Virus record (IMG/VR): IMGVR_UViG_3300037089_000251
Coordinates: 40,510-104,509 of that record
Origin: a virus
Reading direction: 5' to 3' (one strand)
Length of the DNA: 64,000 bases
A program made the translations under genes and the position numbers. The notes below the pieces were generated by a model. It searched no databases. It was not told where the DNA came from and was given only the letters and a program-made list of their open reading frames with translations. Positions 58,764-64,000 of the stretch are shown here, in pieces; the first letter of the stretch is position 1; every line of letters starts with the position of its first letter.

Positions 58764-59504
58764 ATGTCAACCGCAGAATTCACAGGTGTGTTTCAATTTC
58801 GGCATGATACCGCAGCCAACTGGATGACCAATAATCCCGTTTTAGCAACCAGCGAAATGGGGGTGGAGACAGATACAGAATTGTTCAAACTTGGAGATGG
58901 TTCAACAGCGTGGAACTCTCTTCCCTATGGGGGGATTGTTGGACCTACCGGACCAACGGGATATACGGGATATAGTGGCTACACAGGCTACACAGGACCG
59001 AACATCACCGGTTACACAGGATACACCGGCCCCGGCAACTTCACAGGGTACTCGGGATATACCGGAATGACAGGTTATACCGGACCTTCTCTATCTGGTG
59101 GGGTTACTGTGTTGAATTTTCAAGGTCCAGGTAGTGCTGTGGCAGGACCAAATACTCTTTACAGTTACACCCTCCCTGGAGGAACGGTGTCGGCTGGTCA
59201 AGCGTTGAGAGTCACAGCAGGTGTATATGATAGTAGTGCAAATGCCCAGTTTGATTTTTACTTGAATGGAGTAAAAGCAGATGGGGGCTACTATAACTCT
59301 GGAGAACTTTATGGGTTATTCAGATTTCATGCTGTCTATGCGTCATCGACAACCGGTTATGGGTTTGGGGAAAGCGCAACGTCGCATGAAGGTGGAGGAG
59401 CGTCAGTAAGCGGACTTGCTTGGGGTTCTGACCAAACCCTAGCATTCAAAGTTGTAAACAGTCAGACAATAACTCCTCTATTCCTCTGCGTAGAGTTGTT
59501 ATAG
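58764..59504 (+). CDS. Collagen-like fibre or decoration protein, 246 aa
   Basis: N-terminal attachment module (FQFRHDTAANW, ETDTELFKLGDGSTAWNSLPYGG, about residues 8-55) as found on many phage tail fibre proteins, then a Gly-x-Thr-Gly repeat region (GPTGPTGYTGYSGYTG..., about residues 60-110) forming a collagen-like triple helix, then a beta-rich head (about 115-246). AAGAAGGAG precedes the start. Codon use is AT-richer than in the neighbouring structural genes, so it may have been acquired recently. Confidence 0.75.
   Translation: MSTAEFTGVFQFRHDTAANWMTNNPVLATSEMGVETDTELFKLGDGSTAWNSLPYGGIVGPTGPTGYTGYSGYTGYTGPNITGYTGYTGPGNFTGYSGYTGMTGYTGPSLSGGVTVLNFQGPGSAVAGPNTLYSYTLPGGTVSAGQALRVTAGVYDSSANAQFDFYLNGVKADGGYYNSGELYGLFRFHAVYASSTTGYGFGESATSHEGGGASVSGLAWGSDQTLAFKVVNSQTITPLFLCVELL
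58938..59090 (+). repeat. GYTG-coding collagen-like repeat
   Basis: Repeated ggatayacmgg/tatags units encoding Gly-Tyr-Thr-Gly and Gly-Tyr-Ser-Gly. Confidence 0.75.
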
Positions 59505-59514
59505 ATTACTGCTA

Positions 59515-60147
59515 TCAGCACTTTTGCGGTAGCTGCGAAGTATTCCAAAACAGGCAGGCTTTCCGATGCCCTCCGTACACGCTTCGGGATACCTGCTTGA
59601 ATTCCTGCTTGCAAGTGGGGCAAGTAAAATCGTTTAGTTTTTTGTTTTCTACAGAGTTTACATGCCGAGCTATACTAGCTTGCATTGAACGACGTTGGTC
59701 GGTCCAAGCATCTGCTATTTTCTTCCGTTGGGCAAGGGGCTTAGGCTTACCTTTATGGGCTTTGCTGAGAGCATCTCTTGTTGCTTGAGATGCCTTTCTG
59801 CCTAATGCTGATAGTCTCATCTTCGTTCGAGAGGCTTTGGAGAAAGAGTACCCAGAACACCCATCCCCCCCGGATGTCATGTTATACCCCACTTCTGGGT
59901 TTTTGGTATCCAGAAGGATTATCCACATCTCCTCAAGTGCATTAAGCTGTTCTTGATTGTCACATTCTGTTAAACCCTCAGCAACAAAAGCCTCTGGCCC
60001 ATATTTTCGGATAGCACCATAGAGCCGGTTTCTATACCCTGTCCGAGCGCATTTTAGATGTATCCTCCACCGCTCTTTTACTTCTTTGACCGTCTGCCCC
60101 ACATACATCTTTCCGTTAATGAGATTGGTCACCAAGTAGATGTGCAT
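59515..60147 (-). CDS. GIY-YIG homing endonuclease, 210 aa
   Basis: The N-terminus IYLVTNLINGKMYVGQT (residues 3-19) is a textbook GIY-YIG motif, followed by the conserved Arg (RWRIHL), Y-x-A-I-R-K-Y-G, the catalytic-type Glu (ALEEMWIILL) and GYNMTSGGDG. Then come repeated small helices (RTKMRLSALGRKASQATRDALSKAHKGK), typical NUMOD-like DNA-binding motifs, and a C-terminal CPTCKQEFKQ...HRKAC zinc finger. AT-rich, opposite strand, next to the AT-rich fibre gene. Confidence 0.92.
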   Translation of the reverse strand: MHIYLVTNLINGKMYVGQTVKEVKERWRIHLKCARTGYRNRLYGAIRKYGPEAFVAEGLTECDNQEQLNALEEMWIILLDTKNPEVGYNMTSGGDGCSGYSFSKASRTKMRLSALGRKASQATRDALSKAHKGKPKPLAQRKKIADAWTDQRRSMQASIARHVNSVENKKLNDFTCPTCKQEFKQVSRSVYGGHRKACLFWNTSQLPQKC

Positions 60148-60351
60148 TTATCCCCCATATAATAATACGAATAGTTGTTGTTATATGGGCACCACTTTAT
60201 CTACTTTGGGCAAATGTCAGCGATTCCAAATTCTTGCTATCAACCCCTTTAGATGTATGAAGCAGTCTGTGCTCCTATAGTCCCGAGGTCCACTCCTGGA
60301 CAGAGGATTGGGAGCATAGCCTAATCCAATCTTCCTACATGGAGACCTAGT
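60148..60351. promoter_or_regulatory. Divergent intergenic region before head genes
   Basis: No gene. AT-rich near the endonuclease (with ATAATAATAC), then GC-balanced sequence with a hairpin-like GGTCCACTCCTGGACAG near 60289 and GGAGA before ATG 60352. Probably the promoter region of the decoration and capsid genes. Confidence 0.4.
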
Positions 60352-60969
60352 ATGGCAGTTAAGCTCATATATTACGGTCAAAACGATAGCGTGAACTGCA
60401 CGCCGGACGTTGTCCTCACGGGCGACCCCGGAACCGACCAGACCACGCTCATCAATGCCGGGTACCTTGGCGGGCGCATCATGGCGATTGCGGACACTCC
60501 GCATAACGCCACGGGCGTGGAATCCGTCATCGTTCCCTGCGACACGGAATCAACCCCTGACGGGACTGAAACCGCACACGCAGGCGTCGTCGGCACTGGT
60601 CCGTTCAACCCCGGAAGCGTAACCTACACTTCCCCTTCTACCACCACCGTAGGAGCGGGCAACATTCCGTTCGCCGTCCTCCTCAACGGTCCCGGTGAGT
60701 TTGCAGGCGCAATCGGACCCTCGGGCAGCAAGAAGGCCCCGGTCGTCCGTGCCCTCTTCCAGGGTAACATCAACAACGAGTCGTATGACACGCAGGCTGG
60801 CGTAGCATTCAAGGCCGGTCAGTATGTCTACTGCGGTAACGGTGCAACGGCCGGGTTGTATACCGACGTAGCTCACGCTGGCACCAACGGCGCAAAGATT
60901 CCTGTAGGAATCTGCACTCACGTCCCCACAACGCAGGAGCCTTGGCTCGGCGTAGCAAGTCTGCTCTAA
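60352..60969 (+). CDS. Probable capsid decoration protein, 205 aa
   Basis: All-beta, Gly/Thr/Asn-rich and almost without helices (YCGNGATAGLYTDVAHAGTNG, VRALFQGNINNESYDTQAGVAFKAGQYVYCG). Placed directly before the capsid gene, where decoration or head-stabilising proteins usually lie. TGGAGA precedes the start. Exact family not confirmed. Confidence 0.6.
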   Translation: MAVKLIYYGQNDSVNCTPDVVLTGDPGTDQTTLINAGYLGGRIMAIADTPHNATGVESVIVPCDTESTPDGTETAHAGVVGTGPFNPGSVTYTSPSTTTVGAGNIPFAVLLNGPGEFAGAIGPSGSKKAPVVRALFQGNINNESYDTQAGVAFKAGQYVYCGNGATAGLYTDVAHAGTNGAKIPVGICTHVPTTQEPWLGVASLL

Positions 60970-61003
60970 GGAGAAGTTCCCTCCGGGGAACCCACTTCTT
61001 AGG
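60966..61003 (+). other. Hairpin between decoration and capsid genes
   Basis: GTTCCC/GGGGAAC with outer CTAAG/CTTAG pairing. No U-tract; may tune or protect the capsid message. Confidence 0.4.
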
Positions 61004-61027
61004 CGCTAAGAGAGGAGATTTACTTCA

Positions 61028-62026
61028 ATGGCAAACCTTTCCCGCACACAACAGCAGACGGCGATGCTTGGCCAACTGCTTAAGACCGCTGGCGGACGGC
61101 AGAAGCTCGCCGCTAGCCTCGGACCGTCGCTTCGTCGGCGTCGTGACTACATGAGCATCGCTCGCAAGGCGCTCATGGTCGAAACGCTGCCGGACGGCGC
61201 ACTTCCCATCTATGACAAGGAATTTGACGTATCCGCCCAGACCGTGTCCAGCACGCCTGGCGGGTCCTTCGTCGAAGCCTTCGTCGTTGGCGAGGAAGGC
61301 GGAGACATCGTTCGGGTTACCAAGCCCAAGCGTGTCACCGTTCCGACGTTTGAAATCGTGTCCAACCCGATGATTCCGATTACCCAGATTAAGGAGCGCC
61401 GTTTTGACCTCGTCGCTCGTTCCCTTAACCTGGCAAAGGCTGAAGTCGGCGCTGCCGAAGACGGCTACGTGTTCGGTCTCTTCGACGCTGTCGCTGCCGC
61501 TGCGAACGCTCAGGTGGCAATTGACAACGCCGCAAAGGCTGGCTCGGGTCTCTTCGACCCAGTATACAACGGCGACATCGCAATCTCGCCGCCCATCGAC
61601 ATCAACTCGATGGCAGACGGTTTCGGACAGGTTCAGCGTCATGACCTCTCCGTCGCCTTCTGTTTCTTCAACCCCCGTGACTACACGGACCTGTTGAAGT
61701 GGACCCAACAGAATATCGACCGTGAGACCCAGCGCAAGCTTCTCAAGACGGGTGTCATGGGCTACCTCTGGGGAGCCACACTGCTCCAGTCCCGTAAGGT
61801 AGGCTACGGATGCATCTACATCCTGGCTGATGCCGAGTTCCTCGGCGTTATCCCGGAGCGCATCCCGCTCACCGTCATGTCCGCCGACCGGCCTGACCTC
61901 CGTCAGATTGGGTTCAGCATCTTCGAGAACCTCGGGTTCTTGGTGTTCAACCCCTCCGGTGTTCAGCGGCTCACCGTCACTGGGCGCTTCCAGGTGTTCA
62001 ACGGCTTCAACCAGGGCGAGAACTAA
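61028..62026 (+). CDS. Major capsid protein, 332 aa
   Basis: Length and layout fit an HK97-fold capsid protein: a basic, helical N-terminal segment (residues 1-50, LRRRRDYMSIARKALMVETLPDG), an E-loop-like stretch, a central helix (LVARSLNLAKAEVGAAEDGYVFGLFDAVAAAA) and a C-terminal beta region (LGVIPERIPLTVMSADRPDLRQIGF, then VFNPSGVQRLTVTGRFQVF). It has highly regular codon use, a GAGAGGAG ribosome binding site and its own terminator, all expected of the most abundant phage protein. The protease and scaffold genes upstream support the call. Confidence 0.85.
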   Translation: MANLSRTQQQTAMLGQLLKTAGGRQKLAASLGPSLRRRRDYMSIARKALMVETLPDGALPIYDKEFDVSAQTVSSTPGGSFVEAFVVGEEGGDIVRVTKPKRVTVPTFEIVSNPMIPITQIKERRFDLVARSLNLAKAEVGAAEDGYVFGLFDAVAAAANAQVAIDNAAKAGSGLFDPVYNGDIAISPPIDINSMADGFGQVQRHDLSVAFCFFNPRDYTDLLKWTQQNIDRETQRKLLKTGVMGYLWGATLLQSRKVGYGCIYILADAEFLGVIPERIPLTVMSADRPDLRQIGFSIFENLGFLVFNPSGVQRLTVTGRFQVFNGFNQGEN

Positions 62027-62051
62027 TAGCCCCCGGTAAGCTCAAACCTTG

Positions 62052-62093
62052 CGGCGGGAATCCTTAACCGGATTCCCGCCGTTCTCTTTTTTT
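62052..62093 (+). terminator. Strong rho-independent terminator after capsid gene
   Basis: 12-bp perfect stem (CGGCGGGAATCC/GGATTCCCGCCG), 6-base loop, then TTCTCTTTTTTT. Confidence 0.95.
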
Positions 62094-62096
62094 ACC

Positions 62097-62113
62097 CACA
62101 AAACCGGTATTAT
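62097..62113 (+). promoter_or_regulatory. Promoter-like box after capsid terminator
   Basis: CCCACAAAACCGG followed by TATTAT (62108-62113), the same box as at 10831, directly behind the terminator. Confidence 0.6.
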
Positions 62114-62147
62114 CCTGTAGGCGCATATGTGTCGCCAAGGAGCCATC

Positions 62148-62408
62148 ATGCCCGGTGAAATCTCTCTTAACCCCTGTAAAATCTGTAGCAAAGACAGACC
62201 AAAGCTGGTATGCATACTCTCTGACGGCTCCACCCATGACGGCTGGATAGACATCCGCTGCCGGGGATGCGGGCAGGGCTTCCGGCTGTGGCCGGGGGAT
62301 GTTCCTGTCGATGGCGTAGCCGGGGAGACTGGCTGGGAGCACCACGCACGGAAGTACGAGGCGGCAAAGCAGGAGGTCATCCGCAGGTGGAACATCCTCA
62401 ACTGCTAG
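62148..62408 (+). CDS. Lar-like zinc-binding protein, 86 aa
   Basis: ATG 62148 follows AAGGAG. NPCKICSKDRP, then WIDIRCRGCGQGF and AAKQEVIRRWN at the end give a CxxC...CxxC...WN order like that of Lar-type restriction-alleviation proteins, which help phage or prophage DNA survive type I restriction. Similarity is by pattern only. Confidence 0.5.
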   Translation: MPGEISLNPCKICSKDRPKLVCILSDGSTHDGWIDIRCRGCGQGFRLWPGDVPVDGVAGETGWEHHARKYEAAKQEVIRRWNILNC

Positions 62409-62444
62409 GAGTTGCACTATCCCGCCCTTTGATGGGAGGCAAGA

Positions 62445-62957
62445 ATGAAGTCGTTTGTGGCCAGTACTACCATAAATTTCGAGGGGTCTAAGTTCTATGT
62501 GCGACCGGGAGACATGCTCTCCCATGACGCCCAGCATGGTAATTCCCTTGCCATCTACCGCAACGGGCAGCTTGTCAAGGTTCTCAAGGTGGATTCCCTC
62601 GCCATCGAGGCATTCCTGAAGAGCAAGTTCATATCCGAAGTGAAGAAGCAGCCTGCCAAGAAGGAGACTAAGGCACCAGCCCCTCCCCCCGGATACGACC
62701 TCAAGGACAAGTTCAACAACCCCATCAACGACCTCGGCAACACCCCGGCTGCGCAGGCGGACATGGACTCCCTCGCCCGGCAGCATGACGAACTGATGGA
62801 CCAGCCGCCCAAGCCTGATACGACAGAGGACGAAAAGTTCCTCCAGTACAAGAAGCAGAAGCGCCAGAGGGCGGTACCGAAGGAAGTCCCCATCCCCGAC
62901 GACCTCAAGGACCTTGTCAAGGAAACCCCGCCGCCGCTAGAACAAGCAGAGATGTAG
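62445..62957 (+). CDS. Hypothetical protein, 170 aa
   Basis: GGGAGG precedes the ATG. A small beta domain (residues 1-60; FVASTTINFEGSKFYVRPGD) is followed by a Pro/Lys-rich, probably disordered region and helical acidic segments. No family recognised. In line with the capsid-side genes, perhaps a minor head protein. Confidence 0.5.
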   Translation: MKSFVASTTINFEGSKFYVRPGDMLSHDAQHGNSLAIYRNGQLVKVLKVDSLAIEAFLKSKFISEVKKQPAKKETKAPAPPPGYDLKDKFNNPINDLGNTPAAQADMDSLARQHDELMDQPPKPDTTEDEKFLQYKKQKRQRAVPKEVPIPDDLKDLVKETPPPLEQAEM

Positions 62958-62998
62958 ACCGCCGCAAACCCTCTACAAGAACCATAGTTGAGGGGATT

Positions 62999-64000
62999 AT
63001 GGCCTTTGCTGCACTTCCACCGCACCTGGCTAACAAGCTCTGGGTGACCATACCTGTAATCAAGCTCCAGCCGCCTTACACCAAGGTGGCCATCTCGTTG
63101 CCCGAGCTTATCCGGCAGACGAACGCCTTCAGCGTGAAGCGCCGGGCGGGGTGCGAGCCAACCCTCATAAAGTCAAGACCCAAAGAGCTTTTCCTCGAAT
63201 ACAAGGTCGTCTGCCACGAGAACTACTCCGACCCACGGGGGCATGACGTGCAGGTTCAGTTCGACCTGTCGCAGGTGGAGAAGACACAGGACGCCAAGAC
63301 CCTTGATGTCCGGTGCAACTGCTCCTGCCCGGCGTTCCTCTACTGGGGGGCGCAGTGGAACATCAACCAGCGGGACGGGCTGCTGGGGGAGGCACGGCCG
63401 CTCCTGCAAGCCCCCACCCAGAGGCTTGACCTCCGGGGCAACTTCGTCATCTGCAAGCACTGCAAGGCGGTCTTCGAGCGCATCCTGCCCGCCGTGCAGA
63501 ACAACATCCAGACCATCGTCCGCAAGCGTGAGGTGGAACTTAACAAGAAGCGCCTGGAGGAGGCACCGCCCTCCGAGAAGGAGAAGAAGCTGCGCACCCG
63601 GCAGGAGGAACTGCGCAAGAAGAAGGAAATCGAGAAGATTGTCAAGACCAAGGACCCGGACAAGCAGAAGCAGATGATTGACGAGCTTCTGGAGGAGGAA
63701 GAGGGAAAGCTGGAGAAGCCCGCCAAGCCCGGAAAGCCGGGGGAGGCTCCTGCACTCCCGCCGCTCGCCGCCCCTCCCAAGCCCACCCCGGCACCAGCGC
63801 CCGCACCGCCGAAGCAGAAGGTGGTCCAGCGGGACGAGAAGGCCACGACGCCCGAGCCAGCGCCAGCCAAGGTTCCGACGCCGCTGCCACCGAGCTTGGA
63901 GGACCTCATCCGGTCGGAGGAGGACAAGCTCCAGAAGCGCAAGCAGAAGCCCTCCCGCAAGCAGGTCTGGGACGGCAAGAAGTGGGTATGGGTAAACGAG
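62999..64000 (+). CDS. SWIM zinc-finger protein, 3' end outside window
   Basis: Open to the end of the window (334 codons visible). ATG 62999 follows TGAGGGG. Residues about 105-160 have VRCNCSCPAFLYWGAQW...ICKHCKAVF, the CxCx(n)CxH SWIM zinc finger, inside a beta-rich domain; then come highly charged coiled coils (LEEAPPSEKEKKLRTRQEEL) and an Ala/Pro/Lys-rich linker. It might be a virion or DNA-associated protein. Neighbouring genes are structural. Confidence 0.65.
   Translation, partial: MAFAALPPHLANKLWVTIPVIKLQPPYTKVAISLPELIRQTNAFSVKRRAGCEPTLIKSRPKELFLEYKVVCHENYSDPRGHDVQVQFDLSQVEKTQDAKTLDVRCNCSCPAFLYWGAQWNINQRDGLLGEARPLLQAPTQRLDLRGNFVICKHCKAVFERILPAVQNNIQTIVRKREVELNKKRLEEAPPSEKEKKLRTRQEELRKKKEIEKIVKTKDPDKQKQMIDELLEEEEGKLEKPAKPGKPGEAPALPPLAAPPKPTPAPAPAPPKQKVVQRDEKATTPEPAPAKVPTPLPPSLEDLIRSEEDKLQKRKQKPSRKQVWDGKKWVWVNE

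Noticed and set aside
58938-59090. Possible CRISPR-like repeat array
   Set aside because: The repeats are continuous codons for Gly-Tyr-Thr-Gly in a fibre gene, without spacers.

Overview
The window is a continuous piece of a large tailed-phage genome (Caudoviricetes) with a contractile, myovirus-type tail. The evidence is a tail sheath, a likely tail tube, baseplate-like proteins, a prohead-protease-like protein followed by a scaffold-like protein, a decoration-like protein and a major capsid protein. The backbone is GC-rich by eye, genes are closely packed and often overlap, and most starts have GGAGG-type ribosome binding sites. The host cannot be told from the sequence. Both ends are cut inside genes (1-3483 lacks its start, 62999-64000 lacks its end).

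Layout. 1-10.8 kb: baseplate and tail genes, broken up by AT-rich homing-endonuclease genes (GIY-YIG at 5307, HNH at 8389, an HNH-domain remnant at 10087); the HNH gene at 8389 splits a Nudix-domain gene in two. 10.8-15.6 kb: small membrane and hypothetical genes, a deoxyribosyltransferase-like enzyme next to an ASCH protein, and a bacterial-type sugar transferase. 15.7-17.2 kb: a cluster of nine tRNA or tRNA-like genes (mostly Thr and Gln anticodons), a GGQ release-factor-domain protein and a possible structured RNA. 17.5-19.7 kb: a large TerD-domain protein behind two copies of a promoter-plus-leader repeat. 19.9-38.2 kb: accessory genes, including two more homing endonucleases, a DUF262 protein, an HD phosphohydrolase, a UvrD/Rep helicase carrying an intein, an NAD+ salvage pair (NMN adenylyltransferase-Nudix and nicotinamide phosphoribosyltransferase) with an HNH gene and a second ASCH protein between them, an RNA ligase-like protein and a HAD-type phosphatase. 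38.2-43.3 kb: a reverse-strand cluster of virion-like genes plus a Fis-type HTH protein. 43.4-64 kb: the main structural block (sheath, tube, internal proteins, protease, scaffold, collagen-like fibre, decoration, capsid).

How the genes may work together. The two salvage enzymes can rebuild NAD+ from nicotinamide, a known phage answer to NAD+-depleting defences. The tRNAs, GGQ protein and RNA ligase-like protein fit translation support or repair. TerD, DUF262, ASCH and sugar-transferase proteins are plausible host-takeover, defence or exclusion functions, but this is inference.

The least explained signals are: (1) a short motif (acidic-K-D-F-L-x-x-M-G-I) found once in each of two proteins and five times in a 1376-residue virion-region protein; (2) the Nudix gene split by an HNH gene, with its own ribosome binding site for the second half; (3) near-identical promoter-like boxes placed exactly 5 nt before three start codons; (4) the tandem leader repeats before the TerD gene; (5) the structured RNA inside the tRNA cluster.
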